A DNA stretch of 64,000 nt from Acinetobacter sp. SFB (GTDB lineage: Bacteria; Pseudomonadota; Gammaproteobacteria; Pseudomonadales; Moraxellaceae), in contig NZ_LSZH01000001.1 in assembly GCF_001647545.1 (NCBI RefSeq), positions 506,778 to 570,777 of the forward strand, written 5' to 3'. The position numbers and the translations under genes were made by a program. Shown here one piece after another: positions 8,020 through 15,526 of this stretch (its first letter is position 1; each line of letters starts with the position of its first letter). Under the pieces are notes generated by a model. That model did not search any database and was not told the DNA's origin. It worked only from the letters and a program-made list of their open reading frames with translations.

Positions 8020-9042
8020 TCAGGGTTGCAGCAGATTAACCTGTTCAATTTGTACATCACTCATAATTTCACCTTGAGTGAGTAACTGATTAAAATAGTC
8101 TTCAACTACATTAAATTGTTCAGCCGTACTTTCAACCTTATACATGTTCTGACGAAACTCATTACTTGAACGCAAACCTTTGGTATACCAGGCAATATGT
8201 TTACGTGAAATCCGGCAACCCGAATATTCTCCATAGAAGTCATACAGTTCAGATAAATGCCCCAACAGCACATCTTTCACTTCCTGAATATTCGGTGCAG
8301 CCAAGTGCGTCCCAGTAGCTAAATAGTGAGAAATTTCACGGAAAATCCACGGTCTGCCTTGTGCTGCCCGTCCAATCATGACCGCATCAGCACCGGTGTA
8401 GTCGAGCACATATTTGGCTTTTTCAGGACTGTCGATATCGCCATTGGCAATCACGGGAATATTCAGCATCTGTTTGACTTCTTTAATCAAACTATAGCGC
8501 GCAGTATTTAAATACATATCTTCACGAGTCCGACCATGCAATGCCAATGCAGCTATACCCGCTTCTTCGGCACGTTTGGCAACCCGCATAATATTTTCAT
8601 GGCCATTTAAATACCCCAAACGCGTTTTTAAAGTCACCGGTACATCCACCGCAGCCACGACCGTATCTAAAATACGTGCAACCAGATCTTCATCTTTTAA
8701 TAATGCAGAACCTGCCAGTTTATTACAGACTTTTTTGGCGGGACAGCCCATATTGATATCAACGATCTGTGCGCCATTGGCAACCTGATAACGTGCTGCT
8801 TCGGCAAGCTCGAATGGGTCGGAACCTGCAATTTGTGCAGATATCGGCGCAAGTTCACCATCAAAATTGGCACGGTACAAACTTTTCTTACTCATGCGTA
8901 AGGTCTGGTCTGAGGTCATCATTTCACTGACGGCATGTCCTGCGCCAAAATACTTACACAACGTCCGAAAGGGACGATCCGTAACACCTGCCATGGGAGC
9001 AACAATTAAATTATTTGACAGCTGATATGGACCAATATACAT
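8020..9042 (-). CDS. dusB: tRNA-dihydrouridine synthase B
   Basis: FMN-dependent enzyme that reduces uridines in the tRNA D-loop. The 340-residue protein has the N-terminal APMAGVTDRPFR signature, the active-site motif NMGCPAKKVCNK with the catalytic cysteine at about residue 106, and LHGRTREDMY and VIANGDIDS strands forming the FMN-binding barrel. The GADAVMIGRAAQGRPWIF block is typical of DusB. Length is slightly above the E. coli protein. Unlike in enterobacteria, no fis gene follows; the gene is monocistronic and divergent from the DUF1615 gene. Confidence 0.95.
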   Translation of the reverse strand: MYIGPYQLSNNLIVAPMAGVTDRPFRTLCKYFGAGHAVSEMMTSDQTLRMSKKSLYRANFDGELAPISAQIAGSDPFELAEAARYQVANGAQIVDINMGCPAKKVCNKLAGSALLKDEDLVARILDTVVAAVDVPVTLKTRLGYLNGHENIMRVAKRAEEAGIAALALHGRTREDMYLNTARYSLIKEVKQMLNIPVIANGDIDSPEKAKYVLDYTGADAVMIGRAAQGRPWIFREISHYLATGTHLAAPNIQEVKDVLLGHLSELYDFYGEYSGCRISRKHIAWYTKGLRSSNEFRQNMYKVESTAEQFNVVEDYFNQLLTQGEIMSDVQIEQVNLLQP

Positions 9043-9124
9043 ATAAATTCATCACTTTTTCGACCGGCATAGTATACTGCATCTGCGGTATTGGCTCATC
9101 CTTTTGGAATATGTTTTCATCATT

Positions 9125-10333
9125 ATGAAAAAAACTTTTGTTCATTCATCTTACGTTAAATCTTTGAGTGTTTTAGCTTTGTCTCTTAGCTTGGTAGCAT
9201 GTGGCGATAGTTCCTGGTGGTCAAAAAATAATGAACCGACTTTAGAAGAAGATCAAATCAAGCATCTTGTTCCACCACGCGTCAATGATCGTAGCTCATG
9301 GGCTAAAGATATTTTCGATATTACCGACCAGCTCGGTATTCCCCAAACCAAAGAAAACATTTGCAGCATTGTGGCAGTTGTCGATCAAGAGTCCAACTTT
9401 GTTGCCGACCCGCAAGTAGCCGGTTTAGGCGAAAAAGCAGTTAAAGAAGTTCAGGACCGTTTGGATGAAAAATTTAAAGATAAATTGGGTGATGCAATTG
9501 GTGGAACCGTTGCAGGCTATTTTCAGGAAGTCTTAAAAAATCAGCCAAGCCCTGAAGATAACTATTTAAACCAAATGCGCCGGGTAAAAACTGAACGAGA
9601 ATTAGATGAATTATATCGTGAAATTTTTACTTATATGTCAAAGCATTATCATGTCAGCGCATTAACAGGCGCCGCTAAACTGGTTGGACAAGATATTGCT
9701 GAAAAATTAAATCCAGTTACTACATTGGGCTCAATGCAAGTCCATATTGGTTATGTCAAAGAACACAAACGTCAAGGCGGCAATATCGCCGAATTACGTA
9801 CTGACTTATATAGCCAGTATGGCGGTTTGTATTACGGCATTCACCGTTTAATGATGTACCCTGCCGATTACGACAAAGCCATTTATCGTTTTGCAGATTA
9901 TAACTCGGGTATGTATTCAAGTCGCAATGCAGCTTTCCAGAGCATGCTGAATGATTTAACCGCAGCTGAGCTAGAGCTGGATGGCGACTTGCTGCTTTAC
10001 ACTAAAGAGGGTTCAATCCGTTCTGTCGGCAGCCAGTCGGAACGCGAACTGATTAGTGTTTTTGCAGCCAACAATATATTGGTCACACCACGCCAAATTC
10101 GCTCGGACTTGAAAAAAGAAAAGGATAAAGCTTTTGAAGACACAGCCACCTATCGTGCTGTAACCAAGCTTTACCATGAGAAAACAGGCAAAGACCCTAT
10201 GTATGCGATTATGCCTGAAGTGGTCATTTCTGGTCCTAAACTAAGCCGTGAATATAATACCAACTGGTTTGCAACACGCGTAAATGGAAGATATCAATCA
10301 TGTATGCAACGAGCAAAAAGAATAAAAATTTAG
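9125..10333 (+). CDS. DUF1615 family lipoprotein
   Basis: 402-residue lipoprotein of the DUF1615 family, function unknown. The signal ends in lipobox LVAC (SLSLVACGDS), placing it in the envelope. The body carries the family blocks VVDQESNFVADPQVAGLG, the Gly/Ser segment TTLGSMQVHIG and FADYNSGMYSSRNAAFQ, which superficially resemble lysozyme-like transglycosylase architecture with a glutamate near the start (DQESNF). The frame extends to 9104, but the ATG at 9125 begins directly before the signal peptide and is chosen. The 3' end overlaps the next gene by 34 bp, suggesting co-expression. Confidence 0.85.
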   Translation: MKKTFVHSSYVKSLSVLALSLSLVACGDSSWWSKNNEPTLEEDQIKHLVPPRVNDRSSWAKDIFDITDQLGIPQTKENICSIVAVVDQESNFVADPQVAGLGEKAVKEVQDRLDEKFKDKLGDAIGGTVAGYFQEVLKNQPSPEDNYLNQMRRVKTERELDELYREIFTYMSKHYHVSALTGAAKLVGQDIAEKLNPVTTLGSMQVHIGYVKEHKRQGGNIAELRTDLYSQYGGLYYGIHRLMMYPADYDKAIYRFADYNSGMYSSRNAAFQSMLNDLTAAELELDGDLLLYTKEGSIRSVGSQSERELISVFAANNILVTPRQIRSDLKKEKDKAFEDTATYRAVTKLYHEKTGKDPMYAIMPEVVISGPKLSREYNTNWFATRVNGRYQSCMQRAKRIKI

Positions 10334-10950
10334 CGCTTTTTGATTTTGATGGAACCCTGTGTAAAAAAGACAGTTTTACGGGGTTTATCTTTTATGCTTT
10401 ATCTAAACGTCATATCGTTAAACAAGGCATTAAAATCCTGCCTTGGATTCAAGCCTATTATTTAAATGCTTACCCTGCGCATGCCATGCGCTCTAAATTA
10501 TTTCGCGCAATGTTTAGTAATGCAAATGCTTTAGAATTAGAGAAAGTTGCTCAGCAATATGCCAACAATCTAGTCTCCCAATTAAATCCGCCTTTGCTAA
10601 AACAACTTAGACAGCATCAGGCTTTAGGCGATGAAGTTGTACTTGTTTCTGCATCAGTTGATATCTATCTGCAACCTGTTTGTAGCTTATTGAATATTGA
10701 TTTAATCTGTACCCAGACTGAACAAATAAATGATACTTATACTGGTCAATACACAACTCCAGACTGCAGTTCGGAGCAAAAAAAGCAGCGTATTTTAGAA
10801 AAGTATTCTTTAGAGCATTATTCTGTCATTTATGCCTATGGAAATAGCATTGAAGATAAGGAAATGCTGGAGCTAGCTGATCATCGCTATATGGTCGGCG
10901 TAGATAAAACCATTCCGCAATTACCTGCCAATATTCAAATTGCAATTTAA
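10300..10950 (+). CDS. HAD-IB family hydrolase (phosphoserine-phosphatase-like)
   Basis: 216-residue haloacid-dehalogenase-superfamily phosphatase, subfamily IB. Motif I is FDFDGT with nucleophile D15 and acid D17; motif II is LVSAS (about residue 113); motif III and the metal site lie in YAYGNSIEDKEML near residue 185. The cap domain between motifs I and II has the hydrophobic pattern of membrane-associated members acting on phospholipid or serine phosphates. Start ATG has GGAAGA upstream and lies inside the end of the DUF1615 gene, so the pair is probably one operon. Substrate unknown. Confidence 0.85.
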   Translation: MYATSKKNKNLALFDFDGTLCKKDSFTGFIFYALSKRHIVKQGIKILPWIQAYYLNAYPAHAMRSKLFRAMFSNANALELEKVAQQYANNLVSQLNPPLLKQLRQHQALGDEVVLVSASVDIYLQPVCSLLNIDLICTQTEQINDTYTGQYTTPDCSSEQKKQRILEKYSLEHYSVIYAYGNSIEDKEMLELADHRYMVGVDKTIPQLPANIQIAI

Positions 10951-11014
10951 AGAACTGCAAAAATGGTAATTACAGGAATTTGATTAAAACCTTATGCGCG
11001 CATATGCATGATAT

Positions 11015-11045
11015 AAAAAAGCCACTTCAATTGAAGTGGCTTTTT
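11015..11045. terminator. Bidirectional terminator with perfect 20-bp palindrome
   Basis: Positions 11021-11040 form a perfect palindrome, flanked by six A's and five T's, between convergent genes. Confidence 0.92.
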
Positions 11046-11059
11046 ATTTGAGATTTTAT

Positions 11060-12154
11060 TTATTTCTTAAATGGGAAAGCATATTTAGCAATACGTTTAA
11101 TCACGCTTCCGTATTGTTTGATCAGACTGGCATTGTTGTAGTTTAAGCCATACTTTTCGCAAACCGCTTGTACTTTTGGTGCCATTTTACGATAGCGACG
11201 TGCCGGAACATCTGGATATAAATGATGTTCAATTTGATGACTTAAATGGCCGGTCAAAATATGAAAGGCTTCTGAACCGGTTAAATTCGATGAGCCACGA
11301 ATCTGACGCATATACCAGTGACCGCGACTTTCGTTTTCAAGTACTGTTTTTGGGAAGACTTCAACATCTTTCGTGAAGTGACCACAGAAAATAATACTAA
11401 AAGTCCAAATATTACGCATACCGTTCGCCACCAAGTTACCCGCTAAAACAGGTAAAGCTGCCGGGCCGGCAATTAATGGGAAGAACACGTAATCTTTAAA
11501 CAATTGTTTAGTGATTTTGCGTTGCATCGGACGCCATTCTTCTTTCGCTTGTTCTTTGGTTTTACGACCAAACAATACTTTACCTAATTCAAGGTTCTGA
11601 ATCGCTACGCCCCATTGAAACAATAAGCAAAATGGAATTGCATAGATCGGTTGTAAAAGATAGCCGGGTTTCCAGCGTTGTTCCGGGAAAAGTCGAAGCA
11701 GTCCATAACCGATATCATCATCCATACCCTTAATATTTGTATAGGTATGATGTTTATAGTTATGGGTTTGACGCCAGTTATCCGCTGTGCCGACAATATC
11801 CCATTCGTAAGAAGGGCCATGGAATTTTGGGTCATTCATCCAGTCATATTGACCATGCATAACATTATGACCTAACTCCATGTTTTCCATAATTTTAGAA
11901 AAACCAAGTAAAGCTGTACCTAAAAGCCATGCTGGCGGAAACCAACCTGCAAACAAACAGGCACGACCCGCGATTGATGAATAACGCACGGTTGAATAAA
12001 CACGGCGAATATATTTCGCGTCTTTTTCCCCAATATCATCTAACACTTCTTGCTTAATGGCATCTAACTCACGTGCCAATCCATCTAACTGAGATTGAGT
12101 GAGTTCACCATTTTTAGGATTTTTAAAATATTCTATTTTTACGGGCATATTCAT
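11060..12154 (-). CDS. Acyl-CoA/acyl-lipid fatty acid desaturase (DesB-like)
   Basis: 364-residue membrane di-iron desaturase that introduces a cis double bond into fatty acyl chains. Three histidine boxes are visible: HNVMH (96-100), HNYKHH (131-136) and HQIEHH (306-311), matching the acyl-desaturase pattern HxxxH / HxxHH / HxxHH. Hydrophobic spans at about 65-88 and 185-250 anchor it. Located 14 bp downstream of a ferredoxin reductase gene, an arrangement like the Pseudomonas aeruginosa desCB operon, whose reductase supplies electrons. Probably repressed by the divergent FabR/DesT-type regulator. Position specificity (delta-9) is inferred from the family, not shown. Confidence 0.9.
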   Translation of the reverse strand: MNMPVKIEYFKNPKNGELTQSQLDGLARELDAIKQEVLDDIGEKDAKYIRRVYSTVRYSSIAGRACLFAGWFPPAWLLGTALLGFSKIMENMELGHNVMHGQYDWMNDPKFHGPSYEWDIVGTADNWRQTHNYKHHTYTNIKGMDDDIGYGLLRLFPEQRWKPGYLLQPIYAIPFCLLFQWGVAIQNLELGKVLFGRKTKEQAKEEWRPMQRKITKQLFKDYVFFPLIAGPAALPVLAGNLVANGMRNIWTFSIIFCGHFTKDVEVFPKTVLENESRGHWYMRQIRGSSNLTGSEAFHILTGHLSHQIEHHLYPDVPARRYRKMAPKVQAVCEKYGLNYNNASLIKQYGSVIKRIAKYAFPFKK

Positions 12155-12168
12155 GATATTTGACTCAC

Positions 12169-13248
12169 TTATAAATCAATAACAAGATCAGACTGTGCTG
12201 AATTGATACAAATTTTTAATAAATTACCGGGTTCTGTATTTTGTCCGCCATTTACCAGATTCCTGGTTGAACCTTCGACTTTATTGCAGACACATTTATT
12301 ACAGATTCCCATACGGCAGCCATGAATGGGTTTAACATTCTGCTGCTCAAGGCTGGCTAAAATTGACTGGCCCTTTGGAATGGCCAGCACTTTTTTCGAT
12401 TTCAATAAGGTTACATTTACAAAGCCAGTTTCAGAATTTTCCAGAGCTGTCATGCTGAAAGCTTCACTTTTAAAACTTTGTGCATGTGCAAATAACTGTT
12501 CAGCCTGTGCGACGAATCCAGATGGACCGCACGCATACACCACGCTATTTTCAATATTTTTCAGCAATGCAGCATGGTCTTGGTTTAGGCGCTTACCAGC
12601 ATCGGCTTCTTGGGTATAAAACACCTGAAATGAGAAATTTGGATATTGTGCAGCAAGCTGTTCAAAACGTGCTTTGAAAGCGACATCTGCATATTCTCTA
12701 ACCCAATACAACAACTGAATAGGTGCTTGAATCATGCGATCTGTTTTAGACAGGGCTTCGAGTAAACTTAGCATCGGGGTAATACCACTACCCGCAGCAA
12801 GCAACACTATCGCTTGAGCCTGTTCAGATAACAGCATATCGCCATAAGGCTGCCCAAATTCGAGGACATCACCCACTTGCGAATGTTCAACCAACCAAGA
12901 GCTGACTTTGCCCTGGTCGACTTTTTTCACCGTCAACAAAACACGTTGTGAATCAAGTTGAGTCAAACTATAGCTGCGCTCATAACGAATACCATCGACT
13001 TCTACAAAGATCGGATGATGCTGTCCTGCTTGTCCCACCTTAAAATAACGATTGAACTGAATGGTGAGGCTCACCATATTTTGAGCAGAATTTTCTTTTT
13101 TAACAATTTTGCCCAACGCCTGGTTAACTGACCAAAGCGGATTAATTTTTTGCAGCCAAAAGTTTGCTGCATGCTGATCAATAACAGTTTCAGCAAGAGA
13201 ACCCAAGGGAGATTTGGTTTTTTCTAACACATGCACAGTAAGCACCAC
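12169..13248 (-). CDS. Ferredoxin reductase partner of the desaturase (FNR-type with 2Fe-2S domain)
   Basis: 359-residue electron-transfer flavoprotein. An FAD/NAD(P)H-binding ferredoxin-reductase domain (about 45-270; RSYSLT flavin motif, LAAGSGITPMLS nucleotide motif, YACGPSGF) is followed by a plant-type [2Fe-2S] ferredoxin domain with ligands C311, C316, C319 and C347. It transfers electrons from NAD(P)H to the desaturase encoded downstream. No ATG is available at the expected start; the frame begins with tandem GTG codons at 13248, with another GTG at 13230 immediately before LEKTKSPLG, which is an equally good start. Homologous in layout to P. aeruginosa DesC. Confidence 0.88.
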   Translation of the reverse strand: MVLTVHVLEKTKSPLGSLAETVIDQHAANFWLQKINPLWSVNQALGKIVKKENSAQNMVSLTIQFNRYFKVGQAGQHHPIFVEVDGIRYERSYSLTQLDSQRVLLTVKKVDQGKVSSWLVEHSQVGDVLEFGQPYGDMLLSEQAQAIVLLAAGSGITPMLSLLEALSKTDRMIQAPIQLLYWVREYADVAFKARFEQLAAQYPNFSFQVFYTQEADAGKRLNQDHAALLKNIENSVVYACGPSGFVAQAEQLFAHAQSFKSEAFSMTALENSETGFVNVTLLKSKKVLAIPKGQSILASLEQQNVKPIHGCRMGICNKCVCNKVEGSTRNLVNGGQNTEPGNLLKICINSAQSDLVIDL

Positions 13249-13267
13249 GCGATTGAATTTTAATTAT

Positions 13268-13281
13268 TATACACATGTATA
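13268..13281. promoter_or_regulatory. Candidate operator for the FabR/DesT-like regulator
   Basis: TATACA-CA-TGTATA is a perfect dyad with a 2-nt centre. A second AT-rich near-palindrome (about 13280-13301, two copies of ATATATAT around TTTG) follows at once. Both sit between the divergent regulator and reductase genes, where FabR/DesT sites are found in other bacteria. Binding is inferred. Confidence 0.45.
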
Positions 13282-13375
13282 TATATTTGTATATATATTC
13301 GTATTGTTTCTATTCATTTCCCAAGTGAGCTAGCAACAGCTATAATGGTTGGGTACCTCTAATCCTTTGAAAAAT

Positions 13376-14071
13376 ATGAATCAGTCTTCAATCAAAAAAA
13401 ATGTTGATGTCATAACCACTCCCCAAGGCCTTGCTCATGAGCTAGTTATGGTCCGTACGGTTGGTCGAAAAGCAACAATTACCAAAGAAGAACTGTTTCA
13501 AGCTGCACTTAATTTAATTGGTCCTCAAAAAAGTATTTCATCCTTAAGCCTGCGTGAAGTTGCCCGTGAAGCAGGTATTGCTCCGAATAGTTTTTATCGA
13601 CATTTTAAAGATATAGATGAACTTGCAATTGAATTGATTGATCGTTCAGGGAATGTATTACGTCAAATTTTGCATCAGGCACGCCTAAAAGCCTCCAAAC
13701 AAAGCAGTATTATTCGCAGTTCAGTTGAAGTTTTTATTGAACAGTTAGATGCAGATGAAGGAAATTTAAGCTTATTACTGCGTGAAGCCTATACCGGTTC
13801 TGCTTCTTATAAATTAGCGGTTGAGCGCCAGTTAAATTATTTTCAACAAGAATTAAAAGATGATCTGATTCGTTTGGAACGTCTTAATCACAGTAAATTG
13901 TTTCATCCTGACATTGTGGCAAAAGCCATCACCCAATTGGTGTTTAATATGGGTGCGATCGTAATCGATATGCCCATAACTGAACGCAAAGAAATTGCAG
14001 AACAAACCATGATTATGATTCGCATGATTTTGGAAGGTGCACGTCACCTGGATGAAGCACAAATTCGCTAA
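13376..14071 (+). CDS. TetR-family regulator of fatty acid desaturation (FabR/DesT-like)
   Basis: 231-residue TetR-type repressor. The helix-turn-helix (SLREVAREAGIAPNSFYRHF) is nearly identical to that of E. coli FabR, and similarity continues into the next helix (DIDELAIELID, VLRQILHQAR). FabR and DesT sense the saturated/unsaturated acyl ratio and repress unsaturated fatty acid genes. Divergent from the reductase-desaturase pair, so local control is likely. The frame opens earlier with a TTG at 13349; ATG 13376 is preferred, while ATG 13448 (MVRTVGRKATITKEE) would match the length of FabR better. No autoregulation evidence beyond the shared spacer. Confidence 0.85.
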   Translation: MNQSSIKKNVDVITTPQGLAHELVMVRTVGRKATITKEELFQAALNLIGPQKSISSLSLREVAREAGIAPNSFYRHFKDIDELAIELIDRSGNVLRQILHQARLKASKQSSIIRSSVEVFIEQLDADEGNLSLLLREAYTGSASYKLAVERQLNYFQQELKDDLIRLERLNHSKLFHPDIVAKAITQLVFNMGAIVIDMPITERKEIAEQTMIMIRMILEGARHLDEAQIR

Positions 14072-14123
14072 GTGTTGAATATTTTAGAACTCAATCCTGA
14101 TTGATTCAATTCTTCATGTGTTT

Positions 14124-14951
14124 TTAAATGCTTTTCTGCTGAGCAATAATGGATTTAACCAGTTCAGCTGTTTTTTCGGGCTGTTCCAATGGGAACATAT
14201 GTCCGCCTGGCATTAAACTATAATTAATCCGATAAATCTTTTGCATCGCTTGCGGAAAACCTTGCTTGTAAAAGGGGCTGTTCTGCGCACTCATTAAATG
14301 TACAGGCACAGCTGGGGCTTTTCTTGGCGTACGCCACCACCATGCAGGCACCGTTCTAAAAATCTGCGCTTCAACACTTTTAGGCACAGCCAAAGTCAAG
14401 CCTCCACGTTGAAGATCTAGTTGCAAACCGCAGGCTAAAAAATCCTGAAAACAGCTTTCATCAAAATGTTTAAATAATGAGTTATGCCGCATGGAAGCAT
14501 AGGCTTGCTCATGATTTTCCCAGTGATCTGTACGTTTTAAGGTAATTCCTGCGGGTGTAAACCGGTCGACTGACTTAAGGTTTAATTTTTTTGCAATCTC
14601 AAATATGGGTGACTTCGCACCAATCACAAAAGGCGGATCCATAATCACCAATTGTGAAAATAAATCAGGGCGCTTATAGGCACTCATGAGTGTGAGTAAT
14701 GAACCAAAAGAATGCCCAAGACCTATGACCTTTTTTCCTTGAAATTTCTGTTCAATATCATTAATAATTTGATCAACCAAATAGCGCCAATCATGGGTAA
14801 TCGGATATTGTGGATCCATTCCAATCATGGGAATAGCTTTCAAATCAAACTCATCTTCAAAGCAGGCAAAAAACTTTTGATAACTTGGTGCAGGAATTCC
14901 ATTGGCATGGGTAAAATGAATCGCGGTCCTATTAAATAATGAATCCTGCAT
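14124..14951 (-). CDS. Alpha/beta hydrolase
   Basis: 275-residue alpha/beta-hydrolase-fold protein. The oxyanion-hole region FTHANGIPAPSYQKFF lies near residue 12, the nucleophile elbow is GHSFGS (serine near residue 80), an acidic residue is expected near SAQNSPF (about 215), and the catalytic-type histidine is in MPGGHMFPLEQP near residue 250. Soluble, no signal peptide. Substrate unknown; it could be an esterase or lipase-like enzyme. Convergent with the FabR-like gene with no clear terminator between them. Confidence 0.8.
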   Translation of the reverse strand: MQDSLFNRTAIHFTHANGIPAPSYQKFFACFEDEFDLKAIPMIGMDPQYPITHDWRYLVDQIINDIEQKFQGKKVIGLGHSFGSLLTLMSAYKRPDLFSQLVIMDPPFVIGAKSPIFEIAKKLNLKSVDRFTPAGITLKRTDHWENHEQAYASMRHNSLFKHFDESCFQDFLACGLQLDLQRGGLTLAVPKSVEAQIFRTVPAWWWRTPRKAPAVPVHLMSAQNSPFYKQGFPQAMQKIYRINYSLMPGGHMFPLEQPEKTAELVKSIIAQQKSI

Positions 14952-15108
14952 GTAGTTAAGCTCTTCTTTTATTAAACCTATGAACGTCGTCTAGCTTAAG
15001 GAAAAGTCTGCTTAATTCAAATCTTTAAATCGTAGATCAGCTGACTTTAAAGTCAGTCTTTTCTTATGATGAAGCATTATGATAAAAATACTTTTCAATG
15101 CATTACCA

Positions 15109-15375
15109 TTATTTCTGAGAAATAACCAGAAACTGATTGCCTAGAAAAGTTGCGCCACACGTGGTCTTATCTCCCGCAATAACAACGCCCCGTCCTTTCA
15201 CAATGGTAGATTGATCTGTAGCGACTGCAGCCACCACTACGTGACATTGGGGACAATAATGTTTCATACCATGCAAATGTACTGCAATTCCATTGATGAT
15301 AAATGTATTTTCGCATTCGGAGACAATGCCGCCATGCGTGGTTGACGAGCCCAGAGTCACTAAAGATTTAGCCAT
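15109..15375 (-). CDS. PAAR-domain protein (type VI secretion spike tip)
   Basis: 88-residue protein consisting only of a PAAR domain, which forms the conical tip on the VgrG spike of type VI secretion systems. Features: N-terminal LGSSTTHGGIV, the short conserved hydrophobic repeats, and the zinc-site-type cysteines and histidines HGMKHYCPQCH and DKTTCGA. No effector extension and no vgrG or effector gene next to it, so it is an orphan structural tip protein. The start ATG at 15375 is the first in frame. Dispersed PAAR genes are common in Acinetobacter. Confidence 0.85.
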   Translation of the reverse strand: MAKSLVTLGSSTTHGGIVSECENTFIINGIAVHLHGMKHYCPQCHVVVAAVATDQSTIVKGRGVVIAGDKTTCGATFLGNQFLVISQK

Positions 15376-15485
15376 ATTTTTCTAATTTTATTTATAAAAT
15401 TTATGCGCCATTTTAACATGAAGTGATTTACAAGCTCTAATCGTCCACTGTTCACACAAAAATAAACGAGAGAATTTTCAACAAT

Positions 15486-15510
15486 AAAAAAGCACCCGAA
15501 GGTGCTTTTT
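15486..15510 (-). terminator. Terminator of rapA
   Basis: AAGCACC CGAA GGTGCTT hairpin; on the minus strand it ends in a T run. Confidence 0.88.
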
Positions 15511-15526
15511 AAAACAAGTCTCAAAA

